This document shows positions 10,371 through 22,090 of a stretch of DNA of 64,000 nt, one piece after another (positions within the stretch are counted from its first letter, which is position 1; each line of letters opens with the position of its first letter). Source of the DNA: Chelonoidis abingdonii (Eukaryota; Chordata; Testudines; Testudinidae). The notes beneath the pieces were generated by a model. It was not told the DNA's origin. It ran no database searches and worked only from the letters and a program-made list of their open reading frames with translations. The DNA lies in contig NC_133773.1 in the NCBI RefSeq assembly GCF_003597395.2, positions 75,117,135 through 75,181,134 on the forward strand, written 5' to 3'. The translations under genes were made by a program, and so were the position numbers.

Positions 10371-12050
10371 GCAGAAGGGGAAAAAAACACAACAGAAGTT
10401 AAGAACGCTTACCAGCTGGAAGTGAGGGATATGCAACAGACTGTTACAAAATGATCACACTAGGTTACAGCTGCTTCCTGCTGCCAAATTTAAAGGGACA
10501 GCCTCCAGAAAAGCATCCTGGGAAATTATGAGACTACTCTGACCTAATAGTGGATCTGAGCAAAGAATTAACCTGAAAAAGTTTATTTTGACAAAATGTA
10601 TCTAATTTGAAGAGTTCAGAACTTTCTCTACTATCTAGCCATTTGGGAAAAGGTGCAAGATGGTGTTTGTGTATCTCCTTGATAAGAAGAGCATGGTCTA
10701 ATTTAATTAACTGAGTATATGTATAGAGACACCTTTTCACTTCAAATTTAAAATTCACAAGTGTAAATTTTCAAGCAGAACCATTCTCCCCCCAATTGTT
10801 TACCTGCTTCTATTTTCAACCTTCTAAAATTTTGTGGGGAAAATATTGAACGTTCAAAATGCAAAATCATGGCAAATGAACCAGTGAAAAATTCTCCATC
10901 AGTTTTTATTAACTAATAGTATCTTTCCCCATTTCTAGTTTTGATTTCAATGTTGCTTAACCACAATGCTGACTTTTTAATATCAGAGTATTTGAACGAT
11001 CTCCTCAATAATTTACATCCTATGTAACATCAAAATTTAGTTTCACTTTGTGGAAGCAATGCCTTTCCTCTGGACTTTTTATATTTGAAAGACACATAAT
11101 TCATTTACACAGAATAATGCATGTATAACAGGGCAATTGGCCACACAAAAGTGTAACAGTGAAACACCCAATATGAAGCAAAGAATGACCATTCATGGAT
11201 ATAAAACTTGGAACATCTTCTAAAAAAGTGAAAGCTGCCTCATTACAGTTTTAAATTATAGCAAACTAACCACACTTATTTCACATATAATCTATAAAAT
11301 TACTAACCTTGGCAGCCTTATGGGTGACACATTATTTAAGAATAGCATTTTGTCAAATTCTCCACTGTATTAAGCACAGATTTCTGCCATTCTTTCTCTG
11401 AATACAGGCATTTTGATAACTTCTCATTCCATTACTATTTTCCATTTCATGTAAATAATACAAAGAAATCATTCATTTTTCATTTTACTTTGAATTCCTC
11501 TCTGCCTTTAACAAGTCTCACTTGAACCAAATTTGATTTCAAAAACAGAGAATCTAGTAATGTTTATGAACTTACTATTTGCACTTCCAATGTCCTCTTT
11601 CATGCACTAAATTTCCCTTATTTATTCTTGGAGAGGGAAAGTTCCTTCAAATATCCATTGAGTTAGAGGGTGCAGTGGATTCAGCACCTGAGATGTTGTA
11701 GTGCAGCAGAATTTTCAAATTTCTGTTCATATTTTTCATGGGAAAAGAAATAATTTCCTGACCAGTTAGTTTGTTTTTAAAGAATTTCATTGTGCAAAGA
11801 TGCACAGCAGAAAAACATCACACAATGTGAAATTAAATCTACACGTCCCTTCTGTGTTTTAACAAATAAGTTCTAAAGTATATCTGCCTTTGGTTTCATT
11901 AGCTGACATATTTAGTATTTTGAATGGAGCATCATGAAGTTAAATACAGTACTCACAGGACTTTGGGACTTTTCATTCCTTTATTCATAAAGCAGGATTA
12001 CTTTCTTCCAAATGCTTAATGGTTTTATGAAGTCCACATAGGGCCAAACC
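10371..12050. other. AT-rich DNA without recognised genes
   Basis: Ordinary AT-rich sequence with no repeat family I can name and no exon-like ORF. Confidence 0.5.
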
Positions 12051-12054
12051 CTCT

Positions 12055-12140
12055 ACCCAGGGCTTGATCCAAAATCCACTGGGGTCAATGGGAGTAATTC
12101 TGTTGACTTCAAAGGGATGCAGATTTTGATTTTAGGATGC
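12055..12140. mobile_element. Small palindromic element
   Basis: 'gggcttgatccaaaatccac' leads to a core 'gtcaatgggagtaattctgt' and then 'gacttcaaagggatgcagat'. Ends and core are inverted versions of one another, as in the reptile/avian 'attgacttcaatggg' foldback class. About 85 bp, diverged. Confidence 0.55.
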
Positions 12141-13070
12141 ATATTGACAGACCAGCTGTGGGACTTCATGGGCTTGGGGTAAACCTCCTGCTCTTTCCCA
12201 ACATGTCCTCAACTTCCCTGCATGAAACAGTGGAGGGAAAACCTGTAGAGAGCTGAATATGGCACCTCAGTGCAGGAAACCCAACTCCTGCATCCCTTTC
12301 TACAGCACAGTAACAAAAATTTTAATGGGTAAGATCCATCCATTGGAATGGACAAAATCTGGACTTTATTTAGTAAAAAAACAATTAAACAATTAATTCC
12401 TTTCATTTTTTTTCAGTGTTTAAACTCAATTATTCAATCACATTTCTTTAAAAGTTCTTTAAGGCAGTAAAACAACTGCAACTGCTTATTGCACTGGCCC
12501 AATTAAAACCAGGTCCAATTATTGCAAACTTTAAATAAATCCAAAACACATTTAGAGTTGGAGAACATGTACTATCAATGAGCACTGCAAAAATTACAAC
12601 TAAATGTTTTTGATTATATTAGCTTAGTATTTTTGCTGAAAGTCACTCACTGGATAAGTCTACATATGGCATTTCCTTTTAGGAAGTTAACAGATTCTGT
12701 TTCTAATACAAATCGGAAGGCTTCCAGCCTATGCTTTCATACTGTGACTCCTGCCATCAGAGTGAGAGTTGTGGGTGCATATCTTTGTGACATATATTGT
12801 GCCACATTTTGTTAGACATTTTTATAGCACTGGCATAAAAACAGTTCATGTCTAGGCCCTCAGTCCCACAAGCTGTTCTCTGGGGATGGACCCCTGCACC
12901 TGCGCAAAGACCCAGAGGGTCAATTTGTTCCCTATATAGGAAAATATCACGAAATAGACAGGGAACTCTGAGAGTTTTAATTCTGAGTCAGAACCACACT
13001 CTGGTACTTTGTGATTCAGAGTTAACTAACCTCAAGGAAGTGGGAATTTGAGACAGACAGGTAGGAAGAA
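12141..13070. other. Unannotated AT-rich DNA
   Basis: No gene or clear repeat. The ORFs at 12633 and 12848 have no recognised domain. Confidence 0.5.
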
Positions 13071-14180
13071 GGGGTGCATTCCACAAAGGTACTTAAGTGC
13101 CTAAGTCCTGTTTTTAGGCACCGCTATGATCCACAAAACTTCCACTCAGTTGCTGCCTAACTTTGTAGGCACCTAAACTCACTCAGTACCTAAGTTTTTG
13201 CTTCTGGCTATGTGCACTGCAGCCTCACTCCAGACACCTGGGTGCCTCTGTCCTATCTGAGCATATGCACTGATCATAGATGTCTCATGAGAGGTGTCCA
13301 AATGCCAATCTCCAAACTATGCCCCTGTGTGATTACCAGGAACAATAGGTATTGGAGGATCTGATCCTTTAGGCATGCTCAGGGGCCACCTAGCAGGTCG
13401 GGCTCTTCTGGTGAGTTCACACAAAACAGCTGGGGGAAAAGCTAGCTTACCTTATGAACTTTAGGGTAGGATATAGGAGTCCCCCCTTTCCTTGAGGGGG
13501 AGAAAAGATTTGAAGAGTGACCTGTTATCTCTCAGGTGAGTGCTTGAATACCGTGTCTGTAGAGTCATTCTAACTCTTTCTCTAGGCCTATTAATATTTA
13601 TCCAATTAGTTAATTAAAGAGGAATATCTTTAATAAGAGAGACTGAAATACTCTGATGTGGGTTACTTCATAGGCTGGTGGCTAGGGCACTCACGGAAGA
13701 GCTGGCTGAGCCCTGTTCAAATCCTCTCTCCTTTCTTGGGACATGGGGAGGGAGGATTTGAACTGGGGAGGCCTTTAACATTCTGGGTGAGTACCCTGCC
13801 CACTTGGTTGAAATTTATAAGGGATGTCCTCTTTCTCCCTCTGCCTGCAGTCATTTTGTTTCAGGCCTTACATGCAACATAGGCAGCCAAAACACCTATC
13901 TTCCTCCAGCTGCGAATCCAAGCAGAGATGGATGCAACTCTTCAGCCCAGACTTTGCACTTATCTCCATGAGAGAAGTGGGGATTAGCAGACACCTCTCT
14001 GATCAGCATCTCCCATTGGCTAGCTTAGGTGGCTCCTTGCCAAGTGTGCTGGCATTCTAGATTGCTTTGTAAGGCATCTATCTCTCCCCCTTCATTAGCC
14101 TAGGTGCCTAACTCAGGCTTTGGGGATTGCGTTAGTGTTCTTGTGATTTTCTAGGTGCCACAACCTAGGTCACCAGTCCA
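13071..14180. mobile_element. Foldback element with inverted tRNA-like modules, about 1.1 kb
   Basis: The left end 'attccacaaaggtacttaag' and 'tgcctaagtcctgtttttag' match the left arm of the element at 62.46 kb. A 22-bp word at 14006-14027 is identical to one at 63231-63252 in its right arm. Near the centre a tRNA-like module on the plus strand (13671-13730, 'ggctagggcactcac', 'tgttcaaatcc') faces a second on the minus strand (13749-13803). No transposase ORF. The right boundary is approximate. Confidence 0.75.
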
Positions 14181-14478
14181 TCCTCTGTCTCCTCTTGTCA
14201 AAGGCTGGAATTGTCAACATATCCCCACTCTAACGCCTAGCCTTTCCAAGCCATGAGAGATCCATCTGCGCTCTCTTTCCTCTCAGCTCAGTTAATAAAG
14301 GGAATCACCTGGGTGTTCCTTAGCTTATTCCTTGGAGACACCAGTATAGCTCTTTTAACTATCCGTGAACAGGTTATCTCCCACTCGGGCATCCAAATAT
14401 AGTCAGTTTCTTTGCTTGGTCTACATCACATATGCTGAGTCTTTCCTAGGGAAGCAAATGTGTATTTTTAACCCTTAG
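14181..14478. other. Unannotated spacer
   Basis: About 300 bases with no gene or recognised repeat between the foldback element and the SINE. Confidence 0.5.
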
Positions 14479-14572
14479 AAAGATAAGGTTGAGGAGGTAA
14501 TATCTTTTATTGTACCAAACCTCCACTGGTGAGAGAGACAAGCTTTTGAACTTACACACCGCTCTTTGAATT
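14479..14572 (+). mobile_element. SINE fragment, tRNA-head family, body and tail
   Basis: 'aagataaggttgaggaggta', 'atatcttttattgtaccaaa', 'ctggtgagagagacaagctt' and 'ttacacaccgctctttgaa' follow in the standard order of this turtle SINE body. The tRNA-like head is missing. The ORF drawn across it on the minus strand is not a gene. Confidence 0.8.
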
Positions 14573-17112
14573 GGAATAAAACCAAATTTCAAAATACTCC
14601 ATGAAACAGAATTAGTTTTTCCACCCAGTTCTTCAGTTGTATACACAACACACACTCCAAAATCATAGCCACAGTCGCTGAAAAGGTTTGCTGCTTTCTG
14701 TATCCAGTCCAGTTGATGCACCGCACCCAGCCAAATGGAACAGTTCTGGAGGAACACTAGAGAACAGGGTCTTTCTTTTATGTTATTTATTATCTATCTT
14801 GGCTCTTCTTCAATACTTTCATCATCTTCACAGGGATTGTATTTCCCTTCAGTGTTTTTCACCGTCCATAGGGACCATTAAACATTTATGCCTGCACTCA
14901 ACAGGAGAAATTAAAGATATTGTACGTGACCCTGAAGCTGATTTCTAAGGTCATGGATTACTGAGGAAGTCATGAAGTTTTGGCAGGTTTGCATATTTTA
15001 TTTCTAAGGGGAGCTATGACATTACCAAAAACATGCATTCATGCTCATGTGGATCCTCATCAACCAACGGACAGAATCAAATCTCTCTGTATATATAGTA
15101 TGTTAGGTATGTATCTAATAAATTGAACAATTATTTATATAGCACCACTGATGTGCATGGAATTTTACTGATTGTCAGCATACAGGTGCCTGCCATGAAG
15201 AAGTATGGCGTTAGGGCTTATTGCATAGTGGCCACTTTTCTTGACCCTTACTCACATTGGTCAAAACTTTCAAAAGTGACTGGTAGTATGTGGGGAGGGA
15301 GCAAACAGACATCTGAGAGAGGCCAAATTTCCAGAAGGTAGGTGATCAGTATTTTCTAAATATTACGCCCCTTTAAGGGGTCACAAGTTGGCACCCCAAA
15401 ATCACCAGTCACATCTGAAAATCTTGGCCACTGAGCAGTACCTTATTCCAGTAATGGTCCCATTGAAGTCAGATCAATGTGAGCACTTTTTCATTAATGA
15501 ATGACTTTTTCTGAAAGGAACAGGAGCTTTAGTTAATAAGCAAATTTCACAAGTGACAGTCCCAAGTAAATCCTACACTTTATTTCTTCCCTGATGCCCA
15601 GTTCCTAAAGAAAATGTGTCCCCTGTCAACACTAAGCTCCAGACTGCAATTTTCCCCCTTACCTACTGCAGTGTAGTTGCTCTTTCATGTATAGTACTTT
15701 GAAGATAAAAATAAGTCTGATAACATTTTCTTGTCAATTAAATGACAAATTTAGTAGCACAGCAGCCTCTCTTACATCATGTAAAACATGCGTTTACACA
15801 TGCAAATCAAGGCATTGAAAATGCAGTTGCCCATTTAGAACATGCAATAATCTGTTTGTGTAAATGCATACATGCATTTTGCTGCATCCTAGTGTGAGTG
15901 ATCACACTATAAAATGCGTTCCTGTGTATTTATGTCAGATGATTAAGTAAAAGCATTTTGCTTTGTGCAGCATAGGAAGAGTGGATGTCCACTATGGTTT
16001 TGCTTAATTTAATCCTGTTCTATCTGTCCTATTGTTTTTCAGAAACATTCTAAAAGTGGTGGAATATCTTGTTAGTGCTAATGAATTTCCATTAAGTCAG
16101 GGAAGCTTCACTCACAGAATGGAGGTCCACATTCCATAAGTTTAAAGGCCATTGTGACAGAAGAATGAAAGATATTGGCTGTAGTGCAACAGCAACTAAG
16201 AAGTCTACATAAGGTATGTGCCATGTCTGAGCAGGGCAATATACTAGCAATACCCTAGAAAATACAATGGCCATTATGAAACTATTTTGACTTTTTATTT
16301 TTAACTCCCAAACAACTCACACAAAATGCACATTTCTCTCCCATAAACAAACAATACTTAGTTGTAGTGATCTATGCAGATATGGATTATTATGCTCTTT
16401 CGTTATAGAGAGGTAGGGTAAATGACCAGGAGTCGATCTGCAAACCTCTCATTTGACTTCCACATCCACCATCTGTATGGGTGTGAAGTGTTGACTCTGT
16501 ACTTAGCAGTATACTTCCATCAAAAGATGTTGGCCCAGTTTCTCAGCCTCTGCATCAGTGGTGCAAAAGGGATGTAATCTGGCCCTTGATGTGACAAAGG
16601 TGAATTCTTAACTGGCTTCAAGCCTGTGGAGCCAGCTCCTACCCTGACCTCCTTACCTTCCACAACATAAAACGCATGTTTGGGGAATGGGCATGGGGAA
16701 AGAGGGTGTAGTGGAAAGGAACTCCCCTCTGGCCTTATATATTTAAGAAGCAAAACATCTAAGCATTTTAGTCCTAATACTTTGTATTTAATGGAAGTCC
16801 TTCAATTAATTTCAATGAGTGGATCAGGACCTTAAAGTGAGAAAACAAGCCATTAGCTTCTGTGTAAAGTGTTATATGTTCCCATGTCTTCTGAGGTGAA
16901 TTATTTTATAACAATGATATAATTAACGAGAATTAAATCTCAACAAGTCACTCTGGCTCATAGAATTTAGAACTGCAAATCTGATGCAATTTGAATTCTT
17001 CCAGCTATTTTATCAGAATCTCCATCCCAGAAATAGTATTATTTCCTCTCATGTTAACCTTCAATTTACCTGAGAAAAGAAGCCCAGATTCAGCTCATCT
17101 GCATAAAAGGTT
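14573..17112. other. AT-rich DNA without recognised genes
   Basis: No supported gene. It includes an octamer ATGCAAAT at 15800-15807 inside a weak inverted pair ('gcgtttacacatgcaaa' against 'tttgtgtaaatgcatacatg', about 15790-15875). No exon or named repeat. Confidence 0.5.
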
Positions 17113-17196
17113 GACATTTTCAAAAGAGCTTTAGTAATTTGTAAGTCAGTAGGACTTGTGCTCCTAAGTCATTTAGGTACTTTTGAAATTCTGCCT
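17113..17196. mobile_element. Small palindromic element
   Basis: The left end 'gacattttcaaaagagc' mirrors the right end 'ggtacttttgaaattctgcc', around a 'aagtcagtaggacttgtgct' core. About 84 bp, in the same broad class as the other small foldback elements. Confidence 0.5.
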
Positions 17197-17462
17197 GAAA
17201 GCTTTTTTATTGTTACAAGTACATATTGCTTGGCTTGAATTCCTGGATTTAGTGGGGGAAAAAATATTCTAAACAATGCATAAGATCCATCTTTCATGAC
17301 TTGGCTGCTGGTAAAACATTTTATGTTTTGTATTTCTGTAACAGATAATAGTTCTCAAAACATCAGTCTCAGCTGATACAGGTGGGTGGTTAGTAACAAA
17401 ATAAGTTGGCTCCTCATATTTATAATTAATGTTTATTAAGCTAGTGCTAATGGTCAAACAAA

Positions 17463-17520
17463 AATGGTGCTCCATTGTGCTAGGCACTCAACAAACACTA
17501 AATAAGAGACAAACTGCATC
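17463..17520 (+). mobile_element. MIR/core-SINE tail fragment
   Basis: 'tgctaggcactcaacaaaca' and 'ctaaataagagacaaactgc' resemble the amniote SINE tail 'gtgctgtacaaacacacaat' followed by 'aaagacagtccctgcc'. Only about 58 bases remain. The second copy, at 38.1 kb, is better preserved. Confidence 0.5.
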
Positions 17521-19668
17521 TTTTCAGGGGTCTAAATTAAGAATCCATGGAACCAATTTCTCTAAGAAGCTTGGAATATCTTCTGCTCCTTTGGTCATTT
17601 GCAACATTCTTATAAATATTTGTATAAGCTCTGTGTGCTAGAGTCTATTTGATTCAACATGGCTTTAGCCTCCTTCATTGTAGCCATTAATATTTTAATT
17701 AAGTATCCAGCCTTTTTATCCTGAGGTTTTGTCACAGCTTCTGTTGATGGAGTTTATTTTTAAATCTGCTTCCTCAAGTTTGGACTCTGGCCTGCTCCCT
17801 CTGGAGACACTTATTTACATTTTGGCCAGTGCTGTCAATTTATTAACTTTTACAATGTCTGGAAAGAGTACTGCATAATCTGATGTTTTATTGGCTTTAC
17901 TTATTGTAAGTCATATGAAGTACTCAAACAAAATGGCAGTTGTGTAGCTGTAGCCTTCTGATTCAGTGTTTCAGGATTTAAAAAGTCATTATATGAGTTC
18001 TTTTGTTGCCGGGGATTTTATGGTCATGAGGACAGTATTCTTCTGTGGATGAATCTTTTGCCCCACAGAATTAATTTTGGGGCACGTTTCTGAGGATTAA
18101 AGCTGGAGATAATCTCAGCCACATTTGGTCTCCTTGCAGACTAGCCCTTCCTTCACCCATGAAGCACCATGAAAAACGCTATACTTGAAAACTTGTACCT
18201 TTTACAGAAGAGAATTTAGGAAAGACAACCCAAACAAACTCCTGTATTCATTATTCATGATGAGGTAAACATTCTAAGTCTATTGCTAAACTCCTGCTTA
18301 CTACATTCACATCTCTACTACATACAAACAAGACGACTATGGTTTTCCACAGACGAGTCTGATTACAGAAACAACACACTACTACAATAAACTGTTTGTA
18401 TTTTGTGATAAGATAAAGACTTTTTCCTGAAGGTTTTTTCTTGAGGGGATGGGGCGAATCTTGTGATAGTGATAACTCACTGAGAGCCTTTCTATTGTTT
18501 TCCTTCATCTGCAGCAGGCTGCAGAGAACTATTTAGATTTATTGTGGAACCTAATTAACTTTCAACTTCTTTGAAATCAGAAACTAGTGCTCATGTTCAT
18601 ATCAGTTTCACCAGCATAGGAAACTAGAACTTTTCCTGCTTTTAGCCTATGAACTGCATTTTACAAGCCAATGGACATTTGACATAGAGAAGAGAGTCAG
18701 GGTTACTATGATTATTTTCAAAACTGCTAATCCCATGTGCGAAGAGTAAGGCAGGTTTATGATCTATATTGATATTTCTCTCACCACACAAGAAACAAGG
18801 AGCAAAATCCTAATGTACCATTTACCTCATATAAAATACATCTCTTCCCACTTAACATCTGTTAGCAGAACTTTAAAAAGAGTAAAAATTTCCATTTGTA
18901 CGAAGGAAAGTAAAAAAATGCCTCCTTTTGTAGGCAGTGTTTTTAACATAATTTTGATTAGTTCTTTGAAATATTTATACACACAGACCAGAATCTCTAT
19001 CTTAATGACAATCATCTCAAAAGTAATTCCTATAATGTCCACTATTGTGAAGACTCAACTTTAAAAAACAAAACAAAACACCTCTCTCTCAGAAAGGAGA
19101 GATCTGGTGCCTTCTCATATAACCACGAAGCAGAACAATTAAATGTAGATGATATATGCTATTATTTACTTTTCTCCTATAATATTCTATGCGCGAGACA
19201 TGTTTTCCTAGCCTGAAAAATTAGGAGAAAAGTCTAACGTGTTATTTTAAAAACAGACCGCAAAGCTGCTTTCACAGGCTTAGCTTTGACTCCTTTCCAA
19301 TTAAAATAGAATAGAAATAGTTTGAAAGTCCTTAAATATTTTAAACACCAATAGTAAAGGCACTGTTAAAAATCATTTAATCTGGCTGTAACTTCAGCTT
19401 TTAAAGCTGTCTGGTTTTAATTTTTCTCCATGTACCATTGGTAAAGGAGGAAGCTTTTTCCACAGGGACAGATGAAAAGACAACATAACGGGAAACAGGA
19501 AGAGCTTTTATATCACTCCTGTCCCAACTCCTTTTACACCTTCCTCCTCACCTGCCATACCTACTTTATTCACCCTATTGGTTCACCTGGTTATTTGTCT
19601 TTTCATACACCCGCTTTCATGCTCCAAGTTCTTCCTCCAAACACCGGGCTTAACCATTGTTTTATAAT
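17521..19668. other. AT-rich DNA without recognised genes
   Basis: No gene or clear repeat seen. Two overlapping ORFs on opposite strands near 18.8-19.06 kb (101 and 71 residues) have hydrophobic, AT-driven composition and no recognisable domain. Confidence 0.5.
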
Positions 19669-19702
19669 AAAAAAACAAACAAACAAACAAAAAAAACCCC
19701 AC
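19669..19702. repeat. (AAAC)n simple repeat
   Basis: A-rich stretch with four consecutive AAAC units followed by an A-run and CCCC. Confidence 0.85.
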
Positions 19703-19814
19703 CCCAAATAAACGACACCACAATGTAAATATTTTTAAATTGCATGCTTCACTCATCTAAGTGACTATATGATCTTGCTGTGGCTGCATAGTCCTTTTGC
19801 CTCTCAACCCCTAC

Positions 19815-19935
19815 CTTTGGGGCAGGAGCTCTCTATTTTGTTTGATGTTAATACAGAGCCTAGCACAATGGGTCCCTGGTCCATGACTGGGAGTCCTTGG
19901 TGCTATAGCAATACTATTAATTATAATTAATAATA
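19815..19935 (+). mobile_element. Core-SINE tail ('gcctagcacaatggg' family)
   Basis: 'ttggggcaggagctctctat', 'agagcctagcacaatgggtc', 'cctggtccatgactgggagt' and 'ggtgctatagcaatac' follow in the order of a very abundant bird/turtle repeat tail related to MIR-type SINEs. It ends in an A/T-rich 'taattataattaataata' region. Confidence 0.75.
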
Positions 19936-20069
19936 TTTGCCATCTTCTCCCATTCTTGCCTTAATTTAGGCTTGGATTCTTCAGTCTGAATAACTCTGGC
20001 AAACATTTGCACTTGTACAGAGCCAGTGGGGCTCTGCATAGGGGCTTGCCTGGGCAGATCAGAGCCTTA

Positions 20070-20154
20070 GGGTATGAGCTCTTCTGGGCTGGGGCTCCAT
20101 TTTTGTTTCATGAAGCACCACGCACATTTATGGAGCTATACAAATAATAGTAAC
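20070..20154 (+). mobile_element. SINE tail fragment
   Basis: 'ggtatgagctcttctgggct' and 'atgaagcaccacgcacattt' then 'atggagctatacaaataata' match the standard SINE-tail phrases for 'agctcttcggggcaggg' and 'gcgctatacaaataa'. It lies about 135 bp from the previous tail in the same orientation. Confidence 0.6.
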
Positions 20155-20895
20155 TTTTCATCGGGCAGTCCTCTCCCCAGAATATACTGGAGCACTTTCA
20201 CTGCTCTCAAGGGCCATACTAAAACTAAAATTTTAGGAGAATCCAGGATTCTGAAACTAGCAACAGAAAACAGAGCTGGCTTTGTTTTTGATTTAAGACT
20301 TTCAAAATTTGTACTCCATATCGTTCCTAGAAAAATGCACTTGGACCACTTATTCCTAGGCTTGTGCCAAAAGCTCAAATGAGGCAGCAGCCATGATGGT
20401 ATCCCACTAGTGCAGCCCATGAAGCAGTCATGCTCTCCTCATTCTCATATGCAGCCTTGTGCTGTTCCTGCATGCCAATGTGCTCTTATGAGATATCAGT
20501 TGGTCCTACCCTCCCCCATGACTCAGCTATTGCTCCATTCCACTAGTCCATGTACGTGTTGGGGTTGGAAAAGCGGCAGCAGCTTTGCCCTCATTTCTGA
20601 CATCATAAGAGGTAGATGGCAATACAAATGATAGAAGGAAGATGTCACAGTTAAAATATCTGCCCACCATAAAATGGGCTTAGCTTCAACAAACCAAACT
20701 ATTTCTGTTATAGCTAAGTAAATAATGGTGGTCCTATTTATTGCTTATTATCATATTAATAGGAAACAAGCCTAAGTTGCTCTGTTACACAGAGAACATC
20801 ACTTAAAATGTCAAGCCACACTATTTTGCATGTGCCTGGTTTTTGATAAGTACAGACATTTGATGTTTATTATTATAGGTATTTGTTAGCTTTTA
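20155..20895. other. Unannotated DNA
   Basis: No gene or repeat identified. The opposed ORFs at 20.07-20.42 kb overlap the SINE tail and are not supported. Confidence 0.5.
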
Positions 20896-20987
20896 GGGGC
20901 AAATTCTTCCACTGGATGTGCGTGCATAGCTTACATTGGTGTGTGTTTGGCTCCTGTTGGCACATCTGAGGATGGAATTTGGTCCTT
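20896..20987. mobile_element. Small palindromic element
   Basis: 'aggggcaaattcttccac' on the left and 'gaggatggaatttggtcctt' on the right are imperfect inverted repeats about 50 bp apart. About 92 bp in total. Confidence 0.45.
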
Positions 20988-22038
20988 TATTTATAAACAC
21001 ACTGTAGCTGGTGACCTTAGCCACTAAAGCATGCAGGTTTTGCCAAATGAGAGTGGGAAATAAACTGGCAGACAAAAATGTTAGAATATGGTTTTTATTA
21101 TATTTACAGATGAATTATCAATTTCATTAATAGCTGGGTCTAGTTTTGCAGTGGCTGAGCTCTGTTTTTTTTGTTATTCTTGTTGAGTTGTCATTATTCG
21201 GGGCCAAGTTCCTCCTCATTCTTGTTCACATCAGAGATATTGGCAGTGAGCAATTGTTTTCTAATTATTATGCTGCTTGGCTAACAAGAACATTGCATAG
21301 CAGTGCTTTGCTTAAAGGACACATTTCCAATATAACACCGTTGAATGGCAGGAAGCACAAACAAGCACATTTAAGCGGATCCACTCCATTTTTTGTCCTC
21401 TGTAGGGTTCAAAAGCAGAAGATATTTACTGCAAAATGTGTGAATATTATATCAGGAAGGAAAGTACAATGTAATTCATATTTACATAAATTTAGTCTAA
21501 ATCAAGTGGTTTTTCTTAATTTACAGGTTTCCAAAATGTGACTCAGACTTTTGGCACTGTAAAAATTGCACAATATTATTTCTCAATACCCCTCCTCCCC
21601 AGTCAGGATCCTGGACAGTTGAAGTCTTGTACCCAATGAAAACAAGATGACTGCAATGTCTAATGGGCAGAAGAGTGTATGCTTTTAGAGAAGTTTTATA
21701 GAGCTGAGGTTGAAGGAAGGACAGCACATAGTCAACCACAAATGAGGTTGGAAGATGTAATTTTGAAGGATTTAAGAAGCCTAAATCCTCCTGTATTAAC
21801 TCTTGCCAAAGGAAAAAGGCTTGCAAGGAACAGTTCAAGATGGAAGTCCATTCTATGAGCGATCATGGCTACAGCATAGCCCTCTGAAGCTGTTGCCACT
21901 TCCAATTAGTGCTTCAGTTACCAATATTTTATTAAGCTAAAAAGAAAATCCTAATTGGACTGTTTTTCACTGAATGAGATTTATTATGATATAAAACTGG
22001 TCTGAAATGAAAATTTTACTTTTTGATTCTTTGGCACT

Positions 22039-22042
<4 letters not shown>
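20988..22042. other. AT-rich DNA without recognised genes
   Basis: The 131-residue ORF at 21146-21541 is the longest here and begins with a hydrophobic segment, but it has no family resemblance, no coding-like third-position bias that I can see, and lies in AT-rich sequence. I do not call it a gene. Confidence 0.5.

Positions 22043-22090
<48 letters not shown>
22043..22090. repeat. Compound (TC)n(AC)n microsatellite
   Basis: About sixteen TC units run directly into about seven AC units, ending at 'cacttgaaat'. The purine/pyrimidine strand asymmetry and long pure tract suggest it is polymorphic. Confidence 0.95.

Noticed and set aside
21146..21541. 131-residue ORF with a hydrophobic N-terminus
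   Set aside because: No family resemblance, AT-driven composition, and no splice or transcript context.
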